From contig LUVW01000011.1 of assembly GCA_001661515.1 (NCBI GenBank), positions 326,388 to 390,387 of the forward strand: 64,000 nt of DNA, read 5' to 3'. Below, one piece after another: positions 1-13,114 of this stretch. The notes below the pieces were generated by a model. It saw nothing but the letters and a program-made list of their open reading frames with translations. It was not told the DNA's origin and did no database searches. The DNA is from Capniomyces stellatus. Taxonomy: Eukaryota; Kickxellomycota; Harpellomycetes; Harpellales; Legeriomycetaceae. Position 1 is the first letter of the stretch. Each line of letters opens with the position of its first letter. Made by a program: the position numbers and the translations under genes.

Positions 1-583
1 AAAAAAAAAAAAAAAAAAAGAGGAGAGAGAGAGAGATAAAGGGACTTGAAATACGTAGCAATATTTGAGATTGAGTGATAAGAGTACAAAAAGGAAGAAA
101 GAGCAAAAGAGCAAGAGGATTGTAAAGAAGGTATATAAGTTTAAATATATTGAAGGAGATATAAAAGAATGAGGAAAAATAAAAGAAATGAAAAAAAAAG
201 ATTGCAGGATGAGGATGATGAAAGGGTAGATTATAAGCGATAGCGAAAGAAAGATGAATAGATAAATAAAAGAAGACAGTAAATAGTAACATGCGTGTGA
301 TATAATAGCAAAAGTAGAAAGAGAGAGGAAGAAAAAAAGAAAAGAGTTGCGTCATCCGAGAGAATATTAAAGAAAAAGGGTTGGAATAGAGGTTACACCT
401 TGCTTGGAACGGTAGATTGAGATAAAAAGGACTTGTAAGTAAAAAAAAAAAGAAGAAGGAATAGAAAAGAAGTTGAAAAAGTAAAAAGTAAATGGTAAAG
501 AGTAAATAAAGATGTAAACGGTAAAATGTAAATAGAAAGAAAGAAAAGGATTTCAATAAAAAAAAAAGGAAAGAAAAGAAAAG
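1..583. other. purine-rich RPB1 upstream region
   Basis: This is the leader and promoter side of RPB1. The + strand is almost entirely A and G, beginning with a 19-base A run and a GA repeat at about 20-36. Pyrimidines become common only once the coding region begins. I see no second gene here; the open frame on the opposite strand (393-692) is a low-complexity Phe/Leu translation of the same tract. Similar purine-rich sense-strand leaders precede SNF1 and MRD1, which suggests a shared 5' composition bias. Confidence 0.6.
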
Positions 584-3500
584 ATGGCGAATAATTATCA
601 GTTTGCGTATTCGTCAGCGCCGTTGAAGAAGATCCATCAGGTGCAGTTTGGGGTATTTTCGCCAGAGGAGTTAAAGATGATGTCGGTGGCAAAGATAGAG
701 CAGCCAGAGTTGAAGGATGAGAGTGGGAGGCCTCGGATAGGGGGATTGTTGGATCCTCGAATGGGGAGTATTGATAGAAACTTCAAGTGTCAGACGTGTG
801 GGGAGAATATGACAGAGTGTCCGGGGCATTTTGGGCATATAGAGTTAGCACGTCCGGTGTACCACCCAGGGTTTATAATAAAGGTGAAGAAGATACTGGA
901 GAGTGTATGTTGGTACTGTTCACGGTTGAAGTCAGATGAGACGGAGCCGGGGTTTCAGATAGCACAGAAGGTGAAGAACTCGAACCGGCGGATGAAGATG
1001 ATATGGGAGATCTGTAAGACACGAACGATGTGCGAGGCGTCAGCGGAGGTGGATGAGAGGGAGGTGAATATTGGAGTTGGGGAGGAGGAGAGGAACCGAG
1101 AGACAGTGGATGGGATGGTAGGAGGGGGGAAGAGAGTGAGGGGGCATGGGGGGTGTGGGCATAGACAGCCAGTGTTCAGGAAGGAAGGATTGAAGCTGAG
1201 TGCGGTGTTTAAGGGGGTAGTTGGGGAGGAAGGAGTGACGGAGGGGAAGCAGGGATTATCAGTGACGCAAGTGTTGCAGGTGTTGAAGAAGATTAGCCGA
1301 GAAGATGCAGTAGCAATGGGGCTGAATGTGGAGTTTGCGCGGCCGGACTGGCTAGTGATTACAGTGATGCCGGTAGCGCCAATGTCAGTGCGACCAAGTA
1401 TTCAAGTGGACGCAACGAGACAGAGTGAGGATGATTTGACGTACAAGCTGAACGACATACTGAAGGCGAATGCGCGAGTGAGGAGCTGTGAGCTGGAGGG
1501 AGCACCATTGCATATAATTGAAGAGTTTGAATCGTTGTTACAGTTCCACGTGGCGACGTTTATGAACAATGAATTATCGGGACTACCGCAGGCGTTGCAG
1601 AAGTCGGGGCGACCAATCAAGTCGATTCGGGCGCGGCTTAAGGGGAAGGAGGGACGGTTGCGGGGAAATCTGATGGGGAAGCGGGTAGACTTTTCGGCAC
1701 GAACGGTGATAGCAGGAGACCCAAATATAGAGATTGATCAAGTAGGAGTACCGCGAAGCATAGCAAAGAACTTGACGTACCCAGAAGTGGTGACGCCATA
1801 CAACATTGACAAGCTGCAGGAAATGGTGCAGAACGGACCGAACGAGCACCCAGGAGCAAAGTACGTGATCAGGGACTCGGGGGAGCGAATAGATTTGCGG
1901 TACAGTAAGCGGGGTGGAGACATTCCGTTGCAGATTGGGTACCGGGTGGAGCGAAACCTGATGGACGACGACGTGGTGATTTTCAACCGACAACCGTCGC
2001 TTCATAAAATGTCAATGATGGGTCACCGTGTGAAGGTGATGCCGTACTCGACGTTCCGGCTGAACTTATCTGTAACGTCGCCTTACAATGCGGACTTTGA
2101 CGGTGACGAAATGAATCTGCACCTGCCGCAGTCGGAAGAAACTCGGGCCGAAATCCGCGAACTGTGCATGGTGCCAAAACAGATCGTGTCGCCACAAGCC
2201 AACAAGCCAGTGATGGGAATTGTGCAGGACACGCTGTGTGCACTGCTGATGTTTACAAAGCGCGACACCCTAATGCGGCTGGACATGGTGATGAGTCTGC
2301 TGCTCAAGGTGCCGGGGTGGGACGGGTTGATCCCCACGCCGTGTATTCTCAAGCCCCAGCCGCTGTGGTCGGGCAAACAGATCTTCAGTTTAATCATTCC
2401 CAAGGGCATCAACTGCTACACATTCTTCAAGGACCACCCGGACAACGAAACTGCGTGGTGTTCACCTGGCGACTCGCGCGTGGTGATAGAGAACGGTGAG
2501 TTGCTGTCGGGGATTATCTGCAAGCAGACAGTTGGAGCAGTGCGTGGTGGAATAGTGCACGTGATTTTCAACGAGCTGGGGTCTGAGGCCGCAAAGATCT
2601 TCTTTGGAGGTACACAGCGTGTGGTCAACCTGTGGATGCTGTCCAACGGGTTCAGTATCGGAATTGGCGACACAATTGCTGACGACAGTGCAATGGAGTC
2701 TGTTGGTAACATCATCACTGAGTCGTACATGCGTGTGGACGAGATGATCAAGGATACTATTGAGGATCGACTCGATTGTTTGCCCGGAATGACGCTCAAG
2801 GAAACGTTTGAGAGCGGCACCAATCTTGAACTCAACCGTGCACGTGATCTGGCTGGTAAGTCTGTCCAGACCCGGCTCAAGGAGTGCAACAACGTGCGCA
2901 AAATGGTGGTGTCGGGGTCCAAGGGCTCGTACATCAATGTGTCTCAAATGACCGCCGCTGTTGGGCAGCAGAATGTTGAGGGTAGACGAATTCCATTTGG
3001 GTTCCGCAACCGCACGCTGCCCCACTTCACCAAGGACGACTACTCGCCCCAGAGCAGAGGCTTTGTCGAGAACTCGTACCTGCGCGGTCTCACGCCCCAG
3101 GAATTCTACTTCCACGCTATGGGTGGTCGTGAGGGTCTTATTGACACTGCCGTCAAAACTGCTGAAACTGGGTACATCCAGCGTCGTCTTGTCAAGGCCC
3201 TTGAGGACATTATGGTCCACTATGACGGTACCGTGCGTAACTCGCTTGGCAGCATTATTGAGTTTGCCTATGGCCACGACGGTATGGACGCCGGCTACCT
3301 CGAGAACCAAAGACTCACCACCCTGCGCTGCTCCGACGCCAGATTTGAAGGCGTGTACCGCGTTGATGTCATGGACGCGTCAAAGTCTTTCCGCCCCGAC
3401 TCGCTTGACTTCAGCATCCTCAAGGACATCGAGGCCAACGACGCCGTCCAGCAGGTTCTTGACGACGAGTACCAAACCCTGCTTGCCGACCGCCGCCTGC

Positions 3501-5272
3501 TTCAAAGCTTTATCAGTCCTGATGGTGAGGACAGTCGCGCCATGCAGGTCAACGTCACGCGTCTCATCACTAACGCCAAACAGATCTTCAGTATTGACAA
3601 CAGGAAACCTTCAAACCTGCACCCCGTTTCCATCATTGAAAACGTCCGCCAGCTCATTGACCGTCTCACCGTCGTCCGCGGTAACGACAAGCTCAGCATC
3701 GAGGCCCAGAACAACGCCATTCTTGTTCTCCAGATCCACCTGCGCGCCACTCTCTCCCCTAAACGCGTTATTGAGGAGTACCATCTCGACGCAAACGCGT
3801 TTGACTGGGTTATTGGCGAGATCGAAACTAGGTTCAAGCGTGCTCTTGTTGCTCCTGGGGAAATGGTCGGCACTCTTGCTGCCCAGTCTATTGGTGAGCC
3901 CGCTACTCAAATGACGCTCAACACGTTCCACTTTGCAGGTGTGTCCTCCAAAAACGTAACCCTTGGTGTGCCGCGGCTCAAGGAAATCATCAACGTCGCC
4001 ACCAACACCAAAACACCTGCTCTGTCCATCTACCTCGAGCACGACTACGCCAACAACATGGAACGCGCTAAAGACATCCAAGTCGCCATCGAACATACTA
4101 ACCTCAAAAAGGTCACCAGCGCCACCGAAATCTGGTACGATCCCAATATCCAGGACACTGTTATTGCCGAGGACCGCGACTTTGTTCACGCCTTCTATGA
4201 AATGCCCGACGAGGATATTGACCCTAGCCGAGTGTCGCCCTGGTTACTCAGGCTTGAACTCAACAGAAACGCCATGATCGATAAGAAATTGTCCATGCAG
4301 GAGGTCACCAACCGTATCAGTGAGGCCTTTGGCAAGGACATCATGTGCATCTGTAACGACGATAATTCTGACAAACTCATTATTCGCTGCCGTATCGTCA
4401 ACTCTGAAATGTCCTCCCTTGACAAGGACGATGACCTTTCTGACGGCCAGATGGAAGAAGACGTTTTCCTCAAACGCATTGAAGCTCACATGCTTACTTC
4501 CATCAATCTCCGTGGAATTTCTGGCATCAAACGTGTTTACTTTATTGAAGAAAAACTCAAACTTGTCGTTGATGGCGGCGAGTTTGGTTCCCGTATGGAG
4601 TGGAAACTCGACACTGATGGTATCAACCTCAAGGAGGTTCTCTCTCAAGACCACGTCGACTTTACCCGTACCTACAGTAACCATCCAATTGAAATCCTCG
4701 AAGTTCTTGGCATTGAAGCCGGCAGACAAGCACTCATGCGCGAAATCCGTAAAGTCATTGAGTTTGACGGTTCCTACGTTAACTTTAGACATCTTGGTCT
4801 CCTCACCGAACTCATGACAAATAGAGGTTACCTCACCGCCATCACCAGGCACGGTATCAACAGAGCTGAAACCGGTGCCCTCATGCGTTGTACCTTTGAG
4901 GAAACTGTTGAAATCCTTATGGACGCTGCAAGTTCTGGTGACCTCGACTCTTGCAAGGGTGTCACTGAAAACATCATTCTTGGCCAGCTCGCTCCTCTTG
5001 GAACCGGTTGCTTTGATGTTGTTCTTGACGAGGATATGCTTCATAATGCTGTTGTTGACCCCAGATCTCTTGGCTTTGACCTCACCAATCCCGCTATCGC
5101 TGCCGCCTCTTCATCATCTTCCTCCCGAATTGACTCTATTGGCAATATGACCCCGCAAATGACTCCTTATAACTCCAGTTCCCCAGCTTACTCTCTCAAC
5201 TTGAACTTGGACCCCGGTCAAAACCTCTCCATGTTCTCTCCAATCGTCGATTCTGGCGCTTCTGGCTCTGGC

Positions 5273-5318
<46 letters not shown>

Positions 5319-6178
5319 CTGGCCTCATGTCTCCCGCTTGGAATGGTATGTCCCCTTATTCTCCCGGTGCTGGCGTCATTTCCCCACATTCTCCCGGTGT
5401 CTACATGCCCGCTTCCCCCGCTTATTCCCCAACTTCCCCTTCATATTCCCCAACTTCTCCAAGTTACTCTCCTACTTCCCCATCATATTCCCCAACCTCC
5501 CCATCTTACTCTCCCACATCTCCAAGCTACTCCCCAACATCCCCCTCATATTCTCCAACTTCTCCATCATATTCACCAACTTCCCCTTCATATTCCCCAA
5601 CTTCTCCAAGTTACTCTCCTACTTCCCCATCATATTCCCCAACGTCCCCAAGCTACTCCCCAACATCCCCCTCATATTCTCCAACGTCCCCTTCATATTC
5701 CCCAACTTCTCCAAGTTACTCTCCTACTTCCCCATCATATTCCCCAACCTCCCCATCTTACTCCCCCACATCACCAAGCTACTCCCCAACCTCCCCATCT
5801 TACTCTCCCACATCACCAAGCTATTCTCCAACATCCCCAAGTTACTCCCCAACATCCCCCTCATATTCTCCCACTTCTCCCTCATATTCTCCAACTTCTC
5901 CAAGTTACTCCCCAACTTCACCAAGCTACTCTCCTACATCTCCAAGCTACTCTCCAACTTCTCCTTTCTATTCTCCTACTTCCCCATCATACTCTCCAAC
6001 TTCCCCATCATACTCTCCTACCTCTCCCTCATATTCTCCAACTTCTCCTTCCTACTCTGCCTCTAACTCCACTTCCTACTCTTCAATCAACTCTTCCGAA
6101 ACTAGTTACTCTCCCGCAAACTACTCTTCCGATCTCGACCGACTTAAAAAAGACCAAAAAGATCAATCCAAAAAATAA
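584..6178 (+). CDS. RPB1: RNA polymerase II largest subunit Rpb1
   Basis: This encodes the catalytic large subunit of nuclear RNA polymerase II, 1864 residues in one uninterrupted exon. The N-terminal clamp zinc motif C69-x2-C72-x6-C79-x2-H82 is followed by C109/C112 and a second GGCGHRQP site. The invariant magnesium-binding NADFDGD lies at residues 502-508 with aspartates 504, 506 and 508. A Gly-Ser dipeptide linker (DNA about 5258-5320) precedes the C-terminal domain. The CTD begins at Y1614 and contains 30 consecutive heptads to residue 1823; 29 are exactly YSPTSPS and heptad 26 ends in Phe (F1795). A short divergent tail with a basic [13 protein letters not shown] end follows. The ATG at 584 gives the usual N-terminal length. 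Codon choice drifts from G-ending (5') to C/T-ending (3'). The gene converges on the Mei2-like gene. Identification is certain. Confidence 0.99.
5258..6052 (+). repeat. RPB1 Gly-Ser linker and 30-heptad CTD repeat
   Basis: This is an in-frame tandem repeat inside RPB1. First comes a (Gly-Ser)n dipeptide tract encoded by tggctc/tggttc units. From 5423 there are 30 copies of a 21-bp unit coding YSPTSPS. The protein is nearly invariant while synonymous positions vary between copies (tcc/tct/tca, aac/act). That points to purifying selection on the heptad rather than a fresh DNA-level expansion, although larger blocks such as the ones starting near 5423 and 5585 look duplicated. Confidence 0.95.
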
Positions 6179-6476
6179 CTTTACTTTTTATACAATCTCT
6201 TCCTCTATTTATTCCCATTTCATTCTCTTTATTTACCATTTCCATTTTATTTTCTCTACTATTTCAACCTCTATAAATATCTTTTGATTAAATTTTACTT
6301 TAATATCATTTACCAATCTAAATATCTCTTTTCTTATCCATCAATCAATCAATCACCACTTTATTTAAATTCCATCTAAAAAAAAAAAAGTATATATATA
6401 TATTCATAAAAGTATAAACCATTCCTAGTCATCATCGCCAACGCATCTACTAGACCTTGTAGATTTCTGCTCAATA

Positions 6477-8705
6477 TCATTTTTCATAAAGCTCGGGGTC
6501 TCCAAGTACCCAGTATGGCTGTATTTCAAGCCCTGCAAACTTTCCGCTCGTGTAGAAACAGCTTGGCTGGCATTCCCACGCATTCGATTTCATCCTATTT
6601 ACACATATCCCACTCTCTACTTTGTTATCCATTCTCAAACCCTTTTTCCATTTTCTCAAATCTTTTTCCATTTTCTAATTTCCACATATCAACTTTTCTC
6701 ATTTCCTTCTTACTCTTTACCGCTAAATCGGTACATCAGTTTAACCAAACTCTGCTCCTCCGCAAACGCAAACGTGCATTCCTTTTGCGACTCGTGCAAC
6801 GGCCTATTTTTTTTTTTTTTTTGCCATTTTTCTTGCTCTTTAATACACACATCTTATTTTCACATCACACCCTTTTATCACCACTTTGGCCAAATACGGA
6901 CCAAGCTTTATATCATCTAGTTCTTTACCATGGTAGATTTGCACACGTTCTCACAAATAACAGCATCTTCCTAACCAAAATCACAATCAATGTTCATGCC
7001 CGCATTAAAAATCAGTGCTCTTATTCATATTCATATTCATATCCATCCACCATTCCAATAAATAAATCACTCCCACTTGAACTCTTACTCTTCATCAACA
7101 AAGTGTATAAATCCAAATCCAGAGTTTCTTTTTGTGGTCCAGTCAATTCTCAAGTAAAGAAAGTCAAATCCCCCCTTTCCATGCATCATTGCCCACTCTA
7201 TCAGCTGCCTCTAACGAAAAAAAACAATACCATATATACGTTGTGTTCATTGTACTCTTTTCCTTTTTCTCACTCTACAATCCAGTTGCAATTTTCAGCT
7301 CCAATTTACCATCCCTTACCTTTGTATACCTATTAGGTATGTTTCTGATCATCAAGGTCATCCTTTTATCGCTTGACTCTAATTTATACCCTCCCAACTC
7401 TTAGTTCAAGTGCCCCAATCTCACATTGTATAACTAAAGTCAGTATTCACCCTTATTACCCATACCTTTACCAAGGATGTCCATCGCCATGCTAATCGAC
7501 TTTTCCATACCAACCAGTCTTGTAATTGACTCAGGCACTGTATTCCCTGAAACCGCCTTTATTTTCAATGGCGAGCTCACTGGTGATGGATATGACTTGT
7601 GCTTTTCACTCTCATACTTTAAACACCGCAATGCATGCTCCTTTGTTGTTTGGATTATCTCAACGTCCTACAAGTTTATTCAGCATTGTTTCATTGTTTC
7701 TGCTCGATTGCTTCCCGCCTTTATTTCTCTCCCTGCTGTATATTTTAAAACACTGACTATCGGCTTCTCTTTTTTTTTACTAGCACATGTATATCTTACC
7801 TCGTTCCTAATCAGTATGTCAAAATAGTGTTTTGCTTTTCTTGTATCGTAAAACTCGAGAACGCATATATCCCTATTATACAGCTTGTCCATAGTGATGG
7901 ATTTTACATGAGTAACCTCATAAAACATCCTTCCTATCTCCACTTTACGCCCTTCCTTTATAAACAAACTGTCCTTTCCAATTTCCTTAAACTTGATGCT
8001 GTTAAACATCTACATTTTTTTACCAAAAATCATCCATTTAGTCGTGCATCTTGATTGTATCTCCCACTTTATTTTATTTATTCTTTTACTACCAACTCCA
8101 CATCCAAACAACATATATATTTAGCCTGTTTACCGTCAACCCTTCTGTGTCAACCTGGGTAATCTCTGTAAAGTACAACAGTATGTCAAAGCTCCCCAGA
8201 TTGCTCTGTATCAGGTTATCTGCCGATCTGGTGTCATAGAACACCACCAATGCTGCGTGAAAATACTGCCCATTTTCATCGGCAACCTTATGTGTCAATA
8301 TATCCCAAATATCTCCAAATCTCTAAATTCCAGCACAATTTCAACAAAAAAAAACATCAACATTATATCAGTACAAAGATTCATGTTTTGATATGTCCTT
8401 TTAGTTTCTACCACCCATTTTACGCTTTACATTATAACACAGTTGGCAGTTTTTAACAAATACACGTTTTTTTTTCCCTAGCTTACAACAAATAACGAGT
8501 ACAATTGTGTAGATGACCAGCCTGCTATAAGTGGTTTTATGTACAATGCCCTACATGAATGGCTCTTTGATCTGTTAAGCTCTATTTTTTTTTTTATCAA
8601 TCAATAAAGTCGGTCAGTCAAACCCAGTCACGAGTGTTTGTCATCCATTTGGTCCAAAATGTGCACTAATTTATGTTCAACATTCTTACCGTCTACATTG
8701 ATCAT
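6477..8705 (-). CDS. Mei2-like RNA-binding protein, ten exons
   Basis: I reconstruct ten exons: 8690-8705, 8487-8581, 8134-8322, 7800-8009, 7472-7667, 7320-7378, 7089-7210, 6929-6970, 6721-6803 and 6477-6616. All phases agree and give 383 residues. RRM1 covers about residues 16-85 (RALYIKPL, then FHAALVVFYDTR at 58-69). RRM2 covers about 110-170 (ICVLEFYDTRKAK at 149-161). The C-terminal RRM starts with MTLMIRNIPNRYTK (242-255), continues FDFLYLRIDW and NSGFGFIHF (284-292), and ends with CQPSCFYTSG (353-362). This third RRM plus the YTSG tail is the Mei2 signature. Fission yeast Mei2 drives meiotic entry by binding RNA, so a role in meiosis or differentiation is inferred. The start (ATG at 8705) is the least certain part; further 5' exons are possible. 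The protein is shorter than Mei2 of fission yeast, which has about 750 residues. Confidence 0.85.
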
Positions 8706-9925
8706 TGTTATTACTGTTGCTGATTTATAATATATATATATAGTACTGTTTATTGTGTGCTTCAAGCGTTTTAAATATGTTTCGTGTATAGTTTATTTCT
8801 TATCAAGCAGAAAGGAATCAATGTGCTGTTGTTTTAAAGCACATACCTTGCCTCTTTTATACGGTTTGAATGTATTACTAAAATCCTCTAACACTCAAAT
8901 GTTAAACATACCAAACTCCTAGTGTATACGTTGATGTGTGCAAAAAAAACAATCTTAGTTCTTAACTCACGCATAACTCTTTATCAATACAACTAGATGA
9001 AAGAACCAAAAAAGAAGAAAAGAAAAGAAAAGCCACAACTATACGCACACACATACACAAATGTATTTATATGCCTTCATCTTTTACATAGTATGCGGAT
9101 GCTATTCACTTTTCTCAACAACAAAAGGCATTCAATTTATTGCAGTACCGCAAGCATTCATACATTTGCCATAGACTTGCACATGATATGCGTTTTTTTT
9201 TTTTTCTTCACCAGCTTTTACTTTACCGAATTGTAAATTGTAGTCAATGATTCAATAAAAGTTCACCTTGGTTGTTGCTAATCTATATGCCATGCATTTA
9301 AAATCCAAACAACCATCATAAATCCACAATCCCACATCATCCACCCTCTCCTCCTTTCACAACGTCAAGTAATAGCAGACTTGACTACAAAATAAAAAGT
9401 CAACCTCAAGGCGTTTAATAACCATTGTTTCGCAAGTTTGGTTATTATTATTATTATTTATTATTATTTACGTGGTTTATTAGCAACGGAATCAACACAA
9501 CAAAACATACAATATCAAGCAATATTATAAAAATACTATAAAACACTGTGCTATTTTGATATGTTAAATGACTCTATTAGCCAACACCCCTTCGATCAAT
9601 TAGATCGTCCGTACCCGATGGGCATTGGTTCAGGGGGATTGGTGCTACTTTAAGCCTGGACAGGATCAAGTAACGGGGTTTGTGGATGGCTTCCAAAAAC
9701 GACGCTGTGCAAGTTTGGCAACTTTAGTTATAAATTACAAAGAATCAACAAAAAAAAAACAGTCAAAATGGCACATTTTTTTTATACAATATAATCTTTC
9801 AATTCCATAGTCAGGGTTTCCCTTTTTCTTTTTTATCTTTAGTAAAAAGAACAGCAATACTTGATATAACTAACTAGATAATGAAAACATAACATAAAAA
9901 CATAAAAACACAAAAGCAGCCATTC
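8706..9925. other. intergenic, Mei2-like to VPS27
   Basis: This stretch is AT-rich with T runs at about 9192-9206. It holds one copy of a dispersed 29-bp repeat (9483-9511). An open + strand stretch at about 9583-9670 (containing VPDGHWFRG) has no start and no recognisable family. I support no gene here. Confidence 0.5.
9483..9511 (+). repeat. dispersed 29-bp repeat, copy 1
   Basis: This 29-bp stretch (gcaacggaatcaacacaaca, then aaacataca) matches 47311-47339 with one difference. Weaker similarity extends about 16 bases upstream (ttta-gt--ttta). The element is not in any gene I recognise. Confidence 0.8.
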
Positions 9926-12900
9926 CTAAAACTGGATCAAGTCGCCCTCAATCAGCTCGTCTTCAACATTTTCCTCAACTTTTTTAGGCTGCTGAGACGA
10001 CCTAGCTACATTAGTTGGCTCAATAGGCTTGAATAGCGGAATAGGATCAATTGGTGGTGGAGCTGATGAATACTGCTGCTGCTGAGAATGGTACGGTAAC
10101 CCAGTGGTTGGAGGTTGGTATTGCTGCGAGCTACCAACGTTAACTTGTTGTTGAGTTGGTTGGTGTTCATACAAAGGGGTATGGGCGGGGTGTTGGTGGG
10201 TTGGGTGATGGTGATGCTGCTGCTGCTGCTGATAGTGCAATGGTTGGTCGTATTGAGCTATTGGCTGTTGAGCTGTCTGAACCTCGGGATTGTTTGCGTA
10301 TATGGCTTGTGAATTTGGGTGTTGTTGTTGTTGTTGCTGGTTGTTTGTGTTTGAGAATTGTGGTTGGTTGTTTAATGCTTGTATTGGTGTTTGGTTCAAT
10401 TTTTCAGCGTACCCAGGATTCTGAGGCTGTGTATATAGCTGGCTATTAGCATTATATCGGGTTTCGTTGGTGTTTGTTATTGGTTCACTGATTGGGTACG
10501 AACTGCCTCTGTTGTCAGCACCAGGAATGCTTGGAATGTTGAAAGTTTGGTTCTGGGGTTGATTGTATGCGTAGTTTGTTGGGTCTGCGCTACTGGCATT
10601 TGATAAACGCTGGTCAAGTAGCTGGTCGTATATTTTGATTGCAGTCATTATGCGTTCATGTAGTTTCAAAAGCTTCTTGTGTTTTTCATCCATTTCAGTA
10701 ATCGCTGTTTGGACTTTAGGTCTAATTTCCTTAATTCCTTCGTACAAGTACTATTAAACAAAAACAAAAGTATTAGAAACACGATAAAATCACCCAACAA
10801 AAGAAATAATAGGTGGTGAAAAGAACAATCAAGTTGCAAGTACTGAACTCAGGCCCATTCCCTTTTGGTATACTCTAATCAATATATTAACGTTTACTAA
10901 CCTGCGTTTGCTGGCTGTCTCGTATGTTCCGGCCCGAATCCTTAATTTGAGACAATAAAGACTTGAATAGACTAATGTCGTCCATCTCGGTTTTAGACAG
11001 AACCTGATCTTTTTTAACGGGTTCAGGCTCCCTATCAAAGCTGAAATTGTCAGGAATTACGCTTGGAGAGCTAGAAAGCGCAGGCAGTTCGGGGTACATG
11101 GAAATATCGTTAACAGGATATTCTGAAGTATTCATATTCATTGCTGAGAATGGGTGACTGTCGTTATTACTGTTGTTATACGCATAGTTTGGCTGAGACT
11201 CCCGCAGCGAAGCTTCAATGGCTGCTTTGAGATCCAAGTCCTCTGATTCATCAATCACTGGCTCTGGGGTTTTTGGCTTGACATAAACCTGTGTTTTTTT
11301 GGTTTCTTTTAACGACAGCTCAATGGCTTTTTTCAAATCGTCATCATCATCGTCCGACTGTAGCCCAGATTTTTTATTTCCCTTCCCATCTCTGCCCCCA
11401 CTACTGCTGTTTTTGCCCCGACTAGTTCCCCTCCGGCTTATGCCACCATTGTTGTATCTACTCGACCCACCAAAGTTTGTTGAATCATCCATCTTTACCT
11501 TGTTTCTATCAGTAATCAGTAATCAGTAATCAAAACACACACAGAATTCAGATGGTTTAAATATACTCGAAACAAAGTATAATAAGAATCAAGCCTTACA
11601 TATCTCTAGTAACATTCGTTAAAGTCAAATGACACCCGTGACACACTCTAACATCCTCGCTTATTCCATACTTGTGTAAAGGCATGTAAATGTTGGCACA
11701 GTCGTTACAAAAGCATTTCCCGCAGTTTCTACAATGATGTTTACGGTTGGAGAACGAAAAAGCCGTTTGACATCTCATACAATAGTCGCTATCTATCCAT
11801 TCTGGCGCCTGTAAATACACATATACACACGTATATTTCAGTTTATAGTATTAAACATTTTGTTGCTCACTATCTTGTGATTTGCATCAATAAAGGCCAG
11901 AATTGCAGTTGTTTCCTCGCATTTTTCTTATATTGTTTATTTGATTAACAGACTCGTTTCACTTACCACCGATGTCTCGATCAACGCACTTGTTATTGAT
12001 TCCACCTGTCTTTTGGATACTCTCCCTAATAAATCCATTTATTTCCAATTAAAACACATCCACTTCACTCACCAGAAAGTCACAACCAAGAGCGTGCTCT
12101 TAACTATATATCTTACCTTGTCGCTTAAGCTTCTCGTAAATCTCAACAGGGTACGCAAGTTCAGCGTCACCACGGAACGCCATTGCCCAAGACTGCAACA
12201 CTGCTAATATCTCCTCTTTCAGTTCTACACTATTTATCTCCTATTTCATACCCAACAAGTTGCACGTTTTAGCCATCAGCTCAAATACCACATATACTTA
12301 TTTTTACTAGGATGACAGAAGGAGAGTAGAGTTGCTCAACATTTAAGCTGAATTCATAATTTCTACCAACCAATCTACCCAAAATAAGTACTTACAGTTG
12401 CGTTTAAATTTCGCTCTAGAATGTCAATAAACTCTCTCCTCGAGACTTCAAGCAAAAACAACCTTCCCGAATTCTTTACCAGGATATCTGCCAACTATGT
12501 TATTTAAATAAAACAAACAAGAGCACATGCTTTAAACCCCAAATACTAGTAACAATACAAGCCACCAAACTTCTATATAGAAATGCCAAGCAGCCACCTC
12601 GGCTTTATCTGTCTGCGGCAACAAATAGTGTTGTTTACTATTGGCATTTCCTCATTCTAATTATCATTGCTTTCCTTGTTGTTGTTGTATATATATATAT
12701 ATATTTACCTTTAGGGCTTTTATTCGGACATTGGGGTTGGGATTCTCCATTCTCTTCATTAGAGACTTACAAACTTCTTTTGCAGAGAATTCCTTTATTC
12801 TAACTTTGTCCGAAAAGTCAAGCGCATCAGAGTAATCTATATCGTGCCCCATTTTCTCTTCTGATGTTATTTCATCTATATTAGTTTTACAAGAAATGTA

Positions 12901-13114
12901 AATAAAGGGGGTGTTTAAATTTTTGGTTCCTTTTAAGGTTTAGGCTTGTTCATTTTGCACCAACTTTGCTGCTGGTTGCTTGTGTCATCCATCATTGAGT
13001 AAAAACCAGTCTGTTTATTATGCAGGTTACATCCATTCACACGTTACTAAGAGTTTGTCTGGCCTTACCTATTGCATCCTCAATTGGGTAGCTAAAAAAT
13101 AATCTCGAAACCAT
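9926..13114 (-). CDS. VPS27: Vps27/Hrs-type ESCRT-0 subunit
   Basis: I reconstruct eight exons: 13069-13114, 12709-12875, 12396-12494, 12117-12213, 11967-12025, 11600-11808, 10902-11505 and 9926-10750, giving 701 residues. The order of domains is diagnostic. A VHS domain spans about residues 8-140 ([50 protein letters not shown]). A FYVE zinc finger spans about 157-225 ([13 protein letters not shown], then the phosphoinositide motif RKHHCRNCG). Two ubiquitin-interacting motifs lie at about 281-296 and 315-329 (KKAIELSL and KAAIEASL). A coiled core begins near 428, followed by a Gln/His/Pro-rich tail ending in DLIQF, which resembles a clathrin box. The product should sort ubiquitinated cargo on endosomes together with Hse1/STAM. 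Starting at the in-frame ATG at 12852 would cut off the first VHS helix, so I prefer 13114. The 5' edge of the 12117-12213 exon is the least certain splice. Confidence 0.93.

Noticed and set aside
3611..4189. Long minus-strand frames inside RPB1 (and similar ones at 2462-3310, 4244-5044)
   Set aside because: Shadow frames of a GC-richer, strongly coding region; no recognisable motifs.
5338..6287. Long + strand frames in the other two phases over the CTD
   Set aside because: A 21-bp repeat keeps all three frames open; these are shadows of RPB1.
12709..12852. VPS27 start at the ATG at 12852
   Set aside because: The upstream exons supply the first VHS helix in frame, so this ATG is internal.
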